A DNA stretch of 64,000 bases. It comes from an uncultured Odoribacter sp. (GTDB lineage Bacteria > Bacteroidota > Bacteroidia > Bacteroidales > Marinifilaceae). Location: positions 62,001-126,000 of the forward strand of contig CAJURM010000003.1 of the NCBI GenBank assembly GCA_910589025.1, given 5' to 3'. The notes under the pieces were generated by a model. The model was given only the letters and a program-made list of their open reading frames with translations, ran no database searches and was not told the DNA's origin. Shown here in pieces: positions 19,801-26,360 of the stretch (its first letter is position 1; each line of letters opens with the position of its first letter). The translations under genes were made by a program, and so were the position numbers.

Positions 19801-20573
19801 TGAATCTGATACGGGTGATGAGAGGGGGAGAAAACGGGCAGGGCGGTGCGCGCAATATACAGTGTGGCGTGCTTTCTACCGAAATCGGCAAGAAAGGGCG
19901 TGAGATTACGGGACCTCAGAAGGCGGCGATGGAGTTGAAGCGGATGATTCAGGAAGTGCGTGTCACCCGTCCCGAAATCAATGAAGGAAAGATTTTGGTG
20001 AAGCGGTTGCTGAATGAAAAATACCGTCATATTTTCCGTGGGGAGATGAATAGTTCCGAATTGTGGCGCTATAATTTCTTTATCTATCAGTTGGAGAATA
20101 TGCGGAAGGCGGATTACCGGCGCATGGACGATATCAGCCGGAAAGTGGATATGGGTAATTTGGTGAACTTTGTTCCGGTTGCTCCGGAGAAAGAGTTCAG
20201 CCCCTTGTTGGTGAATCCGAATCTGAACATCGAGCTGAGCAGTTTCAGTGAGACGTTTGAGGAGTTGATGAGCCTTCCGAATTACGGCGATTTCGCCCGG
20301 GAGTTTACGGAAAAAGTCGGTCAGCTCTATATGGCGGACGGATACAGTGAAGAGACCAATATCAATAACATGATTGTGCAGTTGTTATTGATGGAGGGGT
20401 ACATCACGACGGAGGACGTGGCGCGGGGAAGTGTGATACAGAAGGTGAACCGGGAGACCATAGCCGCAGCGAAATATGCCGTCGTGCAGTATCTGGCGTG
20501 TGCAGAACGGGAAATGGAGGCGGGCACGAAGGGGCGCGCGAAAAAAGTTTCGCGTAGGACACGAAAGGGATAA
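13872..20573 (+). CDS. Giant fusion: aminotransferase-like PLP domain plus P-loop domain
   Basis: This is a single uninterrupted frame of 2,233 residues. Residues 1 to about 570 are mostly helical and unrecognised. About 575-1017 form a fold-type I aminotransferase-like domain: NDPNNPTG at 671-678, DEAY at 704-707, and SLSTTKNLSATGDRLG with the candidate PLP lysine K748 and R756; VVRFALGGYL near its end resembles the family's carboxylate-binding region. About 1018-1600 is helical and unrecognised. GDSGVGKSE at 1692-1700 is a Walker A loop in a HPr kinase/PEPCK-like setting (preceded by strand SIFVVEING, followed by VKLIAGDMF and GIGTEVGDF). The C-terminus ends in a basic tail. There is no signal peptide, so it is cytoplasmic. 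The function is unknown; aminotransferase activity combined with phosphoryl transfer is inferred only from motifs. Confidence 0.8.
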   Translation: MYIKGEPKAFLSSEAQQLLNLYESLGERAEIFLPRHIYDNLTGFVKLCFEEPDDPAAQQAEINHYLLKFREDIPGYTDVSLMLCPHAASKAFELSGRRGEFMKKLSGFLDTEAVAPEYKVLLRNIKDTHDFSVGTPPVKSSHIDFISQVQLGGQVSELRKYRDVIGVTGDINEGHWNYLMDTLEQMISQSTHYTTKAEVADFLNRTRWAVNFKGLNGMIRTVVSGNADKAVSLIRGDVFSKASVQVLENPSAEDLYEQMCVDTTSIFVVKVKHMRVNLYSGEKWFPLLTRLVIVDDSKESRSSNTSLVFCFHNGIINTLNKVHTKKLGSPANTQLNLRLILENVNPLYLAEFREKMEMQIKEYEKEINKILIEQVDAVDDPVKRLNVFKLDMFSRKIVQDKYSLEKLRDFIYFLENCHKEEKRQNQTRELIEEFETRIRQYFYSGNPSIDVLSVLEGGGRNQIRTYGQYLLQKPFHTLNQNVVNACRLILDIIPSNYERTLKNHFHKNFGINLFLEKYQAYITKVDNESNNKGRFDNFLIDLGIKEKYAALSKDEQDVVKNFLSALGNLEQTSVSDSVQMIIRDLLFNPNGRPKPYVIYNAIQAWEYKDLLPDDTFDINPFDIEIENLDDGRMAYERLTDKLLRIKSTLALFDDSGSLWDLFCENTTILINDPNNPTGYTDFNTEALNGFLRLMNTSKITLFLDEAYADSVKVTDNSMPKWRTISRYIINNINAQSNIRAVSSLSTTKNLSATGDRLGALAVTPQAGAVAAFVRQHNTSSHGNNNSLLMLNNLLEVAQVSKRIKDTMESELPKNASRYKIKESLVRFINEQIGRTERANANSRANRQLHKTAGFEGSPLYLFLLDELVSLDKLDILALPDDFKYKNEPFFAYYQNRLVKNLNKFRVNKNFRSESLERMAWAKEAAERALAKFPDCGLTYLFSDGSYLFNFRVQGHFSYADLLCFCQYLAQNRGIAAVPYSTGVVRFALGGYLSDNGESISVFRNELEDGFTIFLKYWLQFAAKRENPDYNEVESHLILEEVFAYGKDKELIEAIIADYPLSGKSKKDKAPSLQIRDIRTLYHASPEKSGVTITTIDRSVNSVIELHGDKIGSCRDVFEFIRSAAFTKVYENLLAQIYKKVPDIADLDFNTVSSKYSKAVILKYITNKRTFQPNHNVLDEPMEKNIMREILIEMEHILFSDSKVKILAVDATGRPELDKSKLEGINVILKKYIREILLHFNLPFEKESLEPSRSEIIKVAGETFEEVIGIKLKDLNLNIWLDEFIGKLRELPGFKETTLSQKTIGYIMDAVTAGINDPSTSVTDKILYLYLLRNDDSFYDLVIGKLKYFSEKIENCEDNELRMFREEFISEIMPSQLNEINDYILRKKDIKVAENEIHRVSRRVVLFYISMIKRTKGTDYYKRYTHILVRLVETAFMKQNSSVNEMVQHGISIYKGFEMENKVLETFENGRISWINELMRKCGVISSEQPVQEHTRIVTDAKKREYPFHKIDRLESRAKNFTEDAGPNDYLKLLDLRPDSSFFADRLARFIANMDSDDYRCKVVKHGMVRELVIFQKGYMKYLTDNYRLNYTEDISLADIRNFVPDVISFLGAPEKLISFPQIGYFDIPGPYGNIKTIVTPLKQKVDYFGDVKKPRLTVINEKMKEIGGNPRHGSLFAVEENDGSIFVVEINGDSGVGKSEMIAAFILKWLRNNLQGVRSVKLIAGDMFHEFQDARGNLYGIGTEVGDFSRTTDFDPDYIRYYKYLFESSADSNVEDLNSRSTVSGMCDITMPYKIDIMLSASNYSKDEAGITRVDNPENFLLYVDAHGERKEKATSQDGPNFQRTLKRYTADKNIVTVIARHGNYLDDILDWDFDANTKQYYLSSSYKLLDKIDITEVVNLIFAGKRFKRDGVGYRIETVSFDMIQNRFPAVVSFGEGESREMLLDRKMFSAIFDSLASTPGGQPFIAEEGQLETVMNLIRVMRGGENGQGGARNIQCGVLSTEIGKKGREITGPQKAAMELKRMIQEVRVTRPEINEGKILVKRLLNEKYRHIFRGEMNSSELWRYNFFIYQLENMRKADYRRMDDISRKVDMGNLVNFVPVAPEKEFSPLLVNPNLNIELSSFSETFEELMSLPNYGDFAREFTEKVGQLYMADGYSEETNINNMIVQLLLMEGYITTEDVARGSVIQKVNRETIAAAKYAVVQYLACAEREMEAGTKGRAKKVSRRTRKG

Positions 20574-20580
20574 AACCCTT

Positions 20581-20820
20581 TTAAAGGCGGACGATATGAC
20601 CGTTCAGGGGGGACGGAGCTTTCAATGTCGGAAGCCAGTTTGCATTTGCATGATTGCCGTCGCAAAAAGGTTTATGACCGGAATGGCCGCAACGGCAAAG
20701 AGAGCGGGGAACAAACTTTTTTTGTGCCGGACAGGACAGTTCCTGTGGGTTGATGAGGGGGCTGTCGTTTGTGCCGAAGACGAGAGTTACCGGTTTACCG
20801 GAAGAGATGTTTGTTTTCAT
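20581..20820 (-). CDS. Small CDGSH iron-sulfur domain protein
   Basis: This 79-residue protein contains one CDGSH motif, CRCGHSGHKPFCDGNH, whose three Cys and one His ligate a 2Fe-2S cluster in mitoNEET-type proteins. Its start overlaps the stop of the upstream CDGSH gene by 4 bp (ATGA type), so the two are translationally coupled and probably work together in redox or iron-sulfur handling. It is convergent with the giant gene, 7 bp from its stop. Confidence 0.85.
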   Translation of the reverse strand: MKTNISSGKPVTLVFGTNDSPLINPQELSCPAQKKFVPRSLCRCGHSGHKPFCDGNHANANWLPTLKAPSPLNGHIVRL

Positions 20821-21593
20821 ACGGGGGTGTTGGATGGGTTTATTGTCGGGTTTGCTGTCTGTTCCAGACCGTCCTGGAAACCGCTTTTCATGTGGGCGCC
20901 GTCACAAAAAGGCTTGTTGCTGGAGGAGCCGCAACGGCAGAGCGTTACCCGGTTACGGACTTCGTAGGGGTGGCATTCGCTATCTTCTATCGGGATGCCT
21001 CCTTTCACCCAAAGCGGACCGCTGCAATTCATCTGAGGGTCTTCCAATATGCTGATGGACGGGGAGTGTTCGGGTTCGAGGAAGTTGCCTGTCACTTTAT
21101 CTGCCAGTTTCAGCCGTCCTGAAGGGCAAAAGAATGTTTCGTGTATGGCTAATTTTTCGACTTCCTCCTGGCCGGATTTTTTCATTAACTTCCATACACT
21201 CCCCTTGGCCATGCAAAATCGGGCATGGATGCAGTATTTCGGATTGTCTGTGAGTTCGAGGCGGGGACCGTCATATACATTCGCATCTTCCAATAAAGGT
21301 TTATGGTCGGCGGTCAGCGTCGGGTCCCATTCCGCCTGGGTGTGGGCTCCGTCGCAATAGGGTTTGCTGGCAGAATGTCCGCAGCGGCATATCGCAATGG
21401 GTTCTGAATCCGGTTGGAAGGTGATACCTTCTTTGTAGTCCCAGGCTTCCCCTTCTTCATTGGGTTCGATGATTTCTTGCCGGAAAGGCGGGTTCCCGTA
21501 TACGAAATAAGGTCCTTTGGTGTCAATAATCAGGGAATAGCTTCCTCCGGCAACGGGAGTCCCGGGTTCGATATTGCGTTGGTTTTTTTCCAT
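20817..21593 (-). CDS. Double CDGSH protein with central Fer4_19-like ferredoxin domain
   Basis: This 258-residue protein has a CDGSH motif near residue 70 (CRCGHSASKPYCDGAH) and another near the C-terminus (CRCGSSSNKPFCDGAH). Between them is a segment with CIHARFC and a downstream CPSGR cysteine that matches the divergent 4Fe-4S ferredoxin (DUF1271/Fer4_19) found next to CDGSH domains. Together with the small downstream protein this gives three CDGSH sites and one putative 4Fe-4S site. It is likely a cytoplasmic electron-transfer or cluster-storage protein; partners are not evident from the neighbours. Confidence 0.85.
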   Translation of the reverse strand: MEKNQRNIEPGTPVAGGSYSLIIDTKGPYFVYGNPPFRQEIIEPNEEGEAWDYKEGITFQPDSEPIAICRCGHSASKPYCDGAHTQAEWDPTLTADHKPLLEDANVYDGPRLELTDNPKYCIHARFCMAKGSVWKLMKKSGQEEVEKLAIHETFFCPSGRLKLADKVTGNFLEPEHSPSISILEDPQMNCSGPLWVKGGIPIEDSECHPYEVRNRVTLCRCGSSSNKPFCDGAHMKSGFQDGLEQTANPTINPSNTPV

Positions 21594-21675
21594 TTCTTTC
21601 CGCAGTTGTTCCGGTATATATACCCGAATCCGCAGGAAATGGTTGTCGACGGGATATTAAAAAATGTTGTTGTTT

Positions 21676-22446
21676 TTACCAACTGCCGCTGGCTCCGCCG
21701 CCTCCGAAACTTCCGCCACCGAATCCGCCGAACCCGCCAAAGCCTCCTCCTCCCGTGCTTCTGCCCCCTCCTAAGCCGCCGCCGAGTCCGCCCCAGAAGA
21801 TAAAGGGGCCTGCCTGGGAACTGGTTCCGGAGCCTTGGCCGGGACCTTTGGATTTAAAGCGGGAAGTCAGAAAAATGAAAACGATAAACAACAGGAATAT
21901 GCCTGCCAATATGTATTCTGTGGACTTGTTTGTGGCATATTCATCGGCGCTGTACTCTCCGGAGGTCAGTTTCATCAATACGTTGGTGGCTTTGTCTAAT
22001 CCTTCGTAATACCGGTTGTTCTGAAATTCCGGAATAATTTCATTCCGGATGATCCGGGAGGCGATGGCGTCGGGGACGACTCCTTCGAGGCCATATCCCA
22101 CGGCAATGGCTACCTGGCCGTTTTCATCCCGGCTTTTGGGTTTCACCAACACCAATATGCCGTTGTCTTTTCCTTTCTGTCCGATGCCCCATTGTTCGGC
22201 GAGGCGCTGGGCATAGTCGTTCGGGGCGTATCCGTGCAGGGATGGAACCGTGACAATGGCAATCTGGGTGGATGTGGTGTCATTGAATTTCCGGAGTTTG
22301 TTTTCCAGGCGTGCCTGGTCTTGCCGCGAGAGGAGGTTGGTGAAATCGTTGACAACTCTTTTGGGTTGCATGGGCGCCGGAAAGTCCTGTGCCGGACAGA
22401 TTCCCGCATACCAAAGTAATGTGATGAGAAGGAAAAGGTATTTCAT
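21676..22446 (-). CDS. TPM domain protein, YgcG family
   Basis: The 256-residue protein has a signal peptide (hydrophobic core ending at ICPA), an extracytoplasmic TPM domain (VNDFTNLLSRQDQARLENKL; QIAIVTVPSLHGYAPNDYA; GIGQKGKDNGILVLV), a membrane segment (YILAGIFLLFIVFIFLTSRF) and a Gly-rich tail ending SW. This is the YgcG arrangement. It lies 6 bp downstream of a second TPM gene and of lemA, a standard cluster in Bacteroidetes. The TPM fold has been tied to metal binding and photosystem repair in plants; the bacterial role is unclear. Confidence 0.88.
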   Translation of the reverse strand: MKYLFLLITLLWYAGICPAQDFPAPMQPKRVVNDFTNLLSRQDQARLENKLRKFNDTTSTQIAIVTVPSLHGYAPNDYAQRLAEQWGIGQKGKDNGILVLVKPKSRDENGQVAIAVGYGLEGVVPDAIASRIIRNEIIPEFQNNRYYEGLDKATNVLMKLTSGEYSADEYATNKSTEYILAGIFLLFIVFIFLTSRFKSKGPGQGSGTSSQAGPFIFWGGLGGGLGGGRSTGGGGFGGFGGFGGGSFGGGGASGSW

Positions 22447-22452
22447 GCTTTT

Positions 22453-22890
22453 TTATTTTTGAAAAGAGATGTCGTCCGGTAATTCGTTGATGTCGTCCTC
22501 TTGGTAAGGGAAATAGTGTTTCAGCTGAATGCCTGTTTCAAGCACGGCTTCACAGACCCCTTCGCATATTTCTCCCGCCCGGAATCTTTCTATCATACGG
22601 TCTTTGATGTTGTCCCAGAAGTCGGCAGGCACTTTTTCGTTGATGCCCTGGTCTCCGATGATGGCTAATTTTTTGTCTTCCAGTGCGACATAAATCAGTA
22701 CGCCGTTTTTCAATGCCGTCTGGGACATCCCCAGGCGGGAAAAAGTGTGGGTGGCGCTTTCGAGGGCAGAAGAGCCGCAGTGCCTGTCAAAGTGGATGCG
22801 GATTTCTCCCGATGTGCTTTTCTCGGCTTCCTGGATGGCTGCCACCATGGCAGCCTTCTGGGTTTCGGTAAATTGTTCTTCCGGAGACAT
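22453..22890 (-). CDS. TPM domain protein without membrane anchor
   Basis: This 145-residue protein holds a TPM domain (TQKAAMVAAIQEAEKSTSGE; KNGVLIYVALEDKKLAIIGD; IKDRMIERFRAGEICEGVCE) with no signal peptide or membrane segment visible. It sits between lemA (10 bp upstream) and the YgcG-type gene (6 bp downstream), so the three are one operon. It probably works with the membrane-anchored partners on the cytoplasmic face. Confidence 0.85.
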   Translation of the reverse strand: MSPEEQFTETQKAAMVAAIQEAEKSTSGEIRIHFDRHCGSSALESATHTFSRLGMSQTALKNGVLIYVALEDKKLAIIGDQGINEKVPADFWDNIKDRMIERFRAGEICEGVCEAVLETGIQLKHYFPYQEDDINELPDDISFQK

Positions 22891-22900
22891 AAGGTCGGAT

Positions 22901-23491
22901 TTAGAATTCTACTTTGGGGGCATTTTCTGCTCCGCTGTTGGCTTCAAAGTAAGGTTTGGGAACAAATCCGAACATGCCTGCCACGATGTTTTTGGGGAAT
23001 TTCCGGATGTAGGCGTTGTAGCTCCGGACCATTTCGTTGAATTTCCTTCTTTCCACCGCAATCCGGTTTTCCGTGCCTTCAAGCTGGGCTTGCAGCTCCA
23101 GGAAGTTCTGGTTGGCTTTCAGGTCGGGATAGCTTTCCGAAATGGCCATCAGACGGGATAAAGCGGAGGAGAGTTCCCCTTGTGTCTGGTTTAATTTTTT
23201 CATGGTGGCCTCGTTCAGGTTGTCGAAACTGATTTGTGTCTGCGTGGCTTTTGCCCGGGCGTTGACTACGTCTGTCAGCGTTTTTTGTTCGTGGGCGGCA
23301 TACCCTTTTACTGTGTTGACTAAATTGGGAATCAGGTCCAGACGGCGCTGGTATTGGTTTTCTACGTTCGACCACTGTTCCGACACGTTTTCACTCATTT
23401 GGACCATGCCGTTGTAACTTCCTTTGAACCAAAGGAAAATACCTAAAATCAATACGGCGATAACAATTAAAACAATGTATCCTTTTTTCAT
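22901..23491 (-). CDS. lemA: LemA family protein
   Basis: The 196-residue protein begins with a signal-anchor (GYIVLIVIAVLILGIFLWF) and continues with the conserved LemA helices: YQRRLDLIPNLVNTVKGYA, ARAKATQ, and ETRKFNEMVRSYN-like segment ERRKFNEMVRSYNAYIRKFP. It ends in the usual motif FGFVPKPYFEANSGAE. The family is a coiled helical membrane protein with unknown role, often paired with TPM proteins as here. It is first in a three-gene operon. Confidence 0.93.
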   Translation of the reverse strand: MKKGYIVLIVIAVLILGIFLWFKGSYNGMVQMSENVSEQWSNVENQYQRRLDLIPNLVNTVKGYAAHEQKTLTDVVNARAKATQTQISFDNLNEATMKKLNQTQGELSSALSRLMAISESYPDLKANQNFLELQAQLEGTENRIAVERRKFNEMVRSYNAYIRKFPKNIVAGMFGFVPKPYFEANSGAENAPKVEF

Positions 23492-23588
23492 ATTTATGGG
23501 TGTTGATAAATTTAAAGTTATACGATAAATGAGAACGATTCTGTTACATCCCCTGACATCTCAGCTAAATCTGTGCCAAAAATGTATT

Positions 23589-24542
23589 TTAGTGAAAAAT
23601 CAGGAAAAATAAATAAATCAGATACAAAAGAAGGAAAACGATGCCTTCCCATTTTTCTATCTGCCGCCCCTTGCCTGTAAAGATAAACAGGAAAAGGAGC
23701 AGTGTGGCCAGAAGATTGGTAAGGATGTCTGTCAGATTTTCTGCAGACATGGGAATGGGCTGAATGACAGCGGAGGTGCCGAGAATCAGAAAGGTGTTGA
23801 AAAGGTTGGAGCCGACCACATTGCCGATGGCCATGTCTACGTTTTTTTTGCGTGCGGCGACCAGGGAGGTGGCTAATTCCGGCAGGGAGGTGCCGATGGA
23901 TATGATGGTGATGGCAATGATGCGTTGTGAAATACCGAGGGATTCGGCAATGCTGACAGCTCCTTTTACCAGGAGCTGACCTCCGGCGATTAGTCCGGTC
24001 AGGCCTATGACAATGAGTAATATGGATTTGGGAAGGGTATAGGCTTTGATGGTTACTTCCTCGCCCTGGCCTTTGCGTGCCAGGACTAAGGTGTAGGTGA
24101 CGAAAATCAGGAAAAAACACAGAAAGATGATGCCTTCCGTGCGGCTGATAATGTAGGAATCGGGTACGGGCCAGTGGTCGTTGCAGAAGGTGATGAAAAT
24201 CAGTGCGGCGGCAAAAAGTGTCATCGGGACCTCCACCCAGGTGGTGGCTTTTTTGACTGCTATCGGGTAGATGGCGGCGGTGACCCCTAAAATGGCGAGT
24301 ATATTGAAAATATTGCTTCCCAACACGTTCCCCAAAGCCAGGGCGGATTCGCCTTTGGCGGAGGAGATGATGTTTACGACCAATTCGGGGGCAGAGGTGC
24401 CGAAAGCGACAACTGTCAGACCGATGACGATGTTGGGAACATTCAGCCGGGATGCCAGCGCGGAACCCCCGTCCACGAGTTTGTCAGCTCCGTAAATCAG
24501 AATGACAAAACCGGTAAATAAGAATAGAATATTGAGTAACAT
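23589..24542 (-). CDS. Ca2+/Na+ antiporter (CaCA family, YrbG-like)
   Basis: This 317-residue inner-membrane protein has the two inverted alpha repeats of the CaCA family: GLTVVAFGTSAPELVVNI in the first half and TIISIGTSLPELATSLVAAR in the second, which hold the ion-binding acidic residues. The start at 24542 gives the usual short N-terminus before the first membrane segment; a start at 24650 would add 36 residues. It lies 130 bp after YccF, separated by a hairpin, so it is probably partly independent in expression. Known role: sodium-driven calcium exchange. Confidence 0.92.
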   Translation of the reverse strand: MLLNILFLFTGFVILIYGADKLVDGGSALASRLNVPNIVIGLTVVAFGTSAPELVVNIISSAKGESALALGNVLGSNIFNILAILGVTAAIYPIAVKKATTWVEVPMTLFAAALIFITFCNDHWPVPDSYIISRTEGIIFLCFFLIFVTYTLVLARKGQGEEVTIKAYTLPKSILLIVIGLTGLIAGGQLLVKGAVSIAESLGISQRIIAITIISIGTSLPELATSLVAARKKNVDMAIGNVVGSNLFNTFLILGTSAVIQPIPMSAENLTDILTNLLATLLLFLFIFTGKGRQIEKWEGIVFLLLYLIYLFFLIFH

Positions 24543-24622
24543 AGTTTGAAAAATATGCTTTATTAACGTAAGGGAAAGGATAAAGTTTAAAGGGATAAAG
24601 GGCTGAAAGGTTAAAAAGTCGG

Positions 24623-24680
24623 AATGTTGAAAAGGAAAACGGCTTTCCAACCCTCCAACCTTTTCAACTTTTTCAACATT
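24623..24680 (-). repeat. Imperfect hairpin between YccF and the antiporter gene
   Basis: On the minus strand, TGAAAAAGTTGAAAAGG-like units are followed by CCTTTTCAACATT, pairing the 24659-24680 arm with 24623-24635, then a short T run. It looks like an imperfect attenuator or terminator. The TTCAAC repeat unit is low complexity, so this is tentative. Confidence 0.35.
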
Positions 24681-25044
24681 TCACCGCATGTCCGAACGGA
24701 GTGAGTGCCAGGATCGCCAGTTTGAAATGTTGTAGTCCGAAGGGGATGCCGATAATGGTGATACAAAAGAAAATCCCGAAAGCGATGTGCGACAGGCAGA
24801 TCCATAAACCGCCGAAAAGCAGCCAAATGATATTCATCAAAATGGAGAGGCAGCCGTGTGCGTTTTCTTGGTGGACGATTTCGCTGCCGAAAGGCCAGAG
24901 TGCCAGAACCCCCAATTTGATGGTTTGCAAACCGAAAGGAATGCCGATGATGGTCAGACACAGCAGGATGCTGGAAATAAAATATTCCAGGGCAATCAGA
25001 ATCCCTCCGAAGAGCAACCAAATGATGTTTCCTATGATACTCAT
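24673..25044 (-). CDS. YccF domain-containing membrane protein
   Basis: The 123-residue protein consists of two copies of the YccF repeat: IIWLLFGGILIALEYF ... TIIGIPFGLQTIKLGVLALW and IIWLLFGGLWICLSHI ... TIIGIPFGLQHFKLAILAL. Both are hydrophobic, giving a small integral inner-membrane protein. The molecular function of YccF is unknown. It lies between tatC and the antiporter gene on the same strand. Confidence 0.9.
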   Translation of the reverse strand: MSIIGNIIWLLFGGILIALEYFISSILLCLTIIGIPFGLQTIKLGVLALWPFGSEIVHQENAHGCLSILMNIIWLLFGGLWICLSHIAFGIFFCITIIGIPFGLQHFKLAILALTPFGHAVKC

Positions 25045-25105
25045 AAATGATGATTGTTTTTAGTGTCTTCAAATATAGGTTTTTTGGTCGGTATTCCCAA
25101 ATCTC

Positions 25106-25951
25106 TTACTCCTCCCCGCGGGAATTTTCTTTGGGGCTCTCTTCCACTGTGTGCGGAGTTTTCGGAGAGGTCCTTTTTACCACCAAAATGCTTAATTCAT
25201 AGAGCATATACATGGGGATGGCCAACAGGAAGAGGCTGAACAGGTCGGCAGGGGTCAGTATGGCTGAAATAATCAGGATCACCACAAAGGCATGGCGGCG
25301 GTATTTTTTCAGATGGTGCGTTTTCACCAATCCCGTTTTGGCGAAAAAGAATGCCAGGATGGGAATTTCGAACACGGCGCCCATGGCAATGGAGAGCGTG
25401 GTGAATGTGGAAATGTAGGAAGACAGGGTAATCTTGTTCTCCACAAATTCGCTGACCTGGTAGGTACCTAAAAAACGGAAGGAGAGGGGGAAAATGGCGT
25501 AATAATTCAGCAGGAGTCCGCAGAAAAACAGGACGAAAGCGGCGAGGATGGTCCGGGTGGAATATCTTCTTTCGTTTTCATACAGGGCAGGCTTGATGAA
25601 GCCGAAAAGCTGATAGATGATATAGGGCGAAGCGACGACCAACCCCGTATAAAATGCTACACTCATGTGGGCCATTAATTGGGAGGCCAGTTGCGTGTTT
25701 ATCAGGTCTACATGAAACTCACCCGGACAGATGGAAGGCATCTGTAAATGTGTCCCCAAGGCACAAAGGACGCGGTAGGTGATGAAATCGGAGCGGTGGG
25801 GGGCAAAAATGATATCAAAAAGAAGCGTTTTATTGATAAACGCTACGACGGCAAGGAGACTGACGGCAATAACTATGCGAAAAATAACTTTTCTGAGTTC
25901 ATCCAGATGATCCCAGAACGTCATCTCCTGTTCCTGATTCTCATGAGTCAT
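25106..25951 (-). CDS. tatC: Twin-arginine translocase subunit TatC
   Basis: This 281-residue protein has the TatC family N-terminus MTFWDHLDELRKVIFRI and several membrane segments, including VASPYIIYQLFGFIKPALYENER, the conserved periplasmic loop region. A short hydrophilic tail follows. TatC binds the twin-arginine signal peptide and recruits TatA to export folded proteins. It starts 8 bp after tatA, so the two form a minimal TatA-TatC system; no tatB is seen here. A tail rich in Thr/Glu is a normal length variation. Confidence 0.95.
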   Translation of the reverse strand: MTHENQEQEMTFWDHLDELRKVIFRIVIAVSLLAVVAFINKTLLFDIIFAPHRSDFITYRVLCALGTHLQMPSICPGEFHVDLINTQLASQLMAHMSVAFYTGLVVASPYIIYQLFGFIKPALYENERRYSTRTILAAFVLFFCGLLLNYYAIFPLSFRFLGTYQVSEFVENKITLSSYISTFTTLSIAMGAVFEIPILAFFFAKTGLVKTHHLKKYRRHAFVVILIISAILTPADLFSLFLLAIPMYMLYELSILVVKRTSPKTPHTVEESPKENSRGEE

Positions 25952-25959
25952 GGGGAAAA

Positions 25960-26148
25960 CTATTTCTCTTCTTTCCCGGATTCATCTTTGAGTTCTTCCT
26001 CCACTCCGTTCATCCCGTCCTTGAAACTTTTGACTCCCTTCCCCAATCCTTTCATCAGTTCGGGTATTTTCTTCCCGCCGAAAAATAACAGCACTACCAA
26101 ACCGATAACCAACAACTCGGTTGTCCCGATCATATATACCATGTTCAT
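25960..26148 (-). CDS. tatA: Twin-arginine translocase subunit TatA/E
   Basis: The 62-residue protein has the TatA layout: a short N-terminus, one hydrophobic helix (TTELLVIGLVVLLFFG), the hinge GGKKIPELMKGLGKG, then an acidic amphipathic tail. It forms the translocation pore of the Tat system with the tatC product 8 bp downstream. ATG at 26148 or the in-frame ATG at 26142 could be the start. Confidence 0.93.
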   Translation of the reverse strand: MNMVYMIGTTELLVIGLVVLLFFGGKKIPELMKGLGKGVKSFKDGMNGVEEELKDESGKEEK

Positions 26149-26323
26149 CGTTTCTTGAATTAAAATTACCTACGCAAAGATAACCGAACTTTCGGGAACT
26201 CCGCAAGATAATGTGCAATTCTTTCCCGGCAGATAAACATTGGGAAGAATTCTTCCGGGGCCGGATATGGGGGATATTGGGAGTGAAAAATGGGATTCGG
26301 GTATTTTTGTATCGGGAAATTAT

Positions 26324-26331
26324 TAAATTTG
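26324..26331 (+). promoter_or_regulatory. -7 element upstream of the PurF-like gene
   Basis: TAAATTTG matches TAnnTTTG. A TTTG at 26306-26309 is closer than the usual -33 position, so only the -7 element is well supported. Predicted start is near 26337, 24 bases before the ATG at 26361. Confidence 0.45.
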
Positions 26332-26360
26332 CGTCTCTTAACTTATCACATAACGACTAT

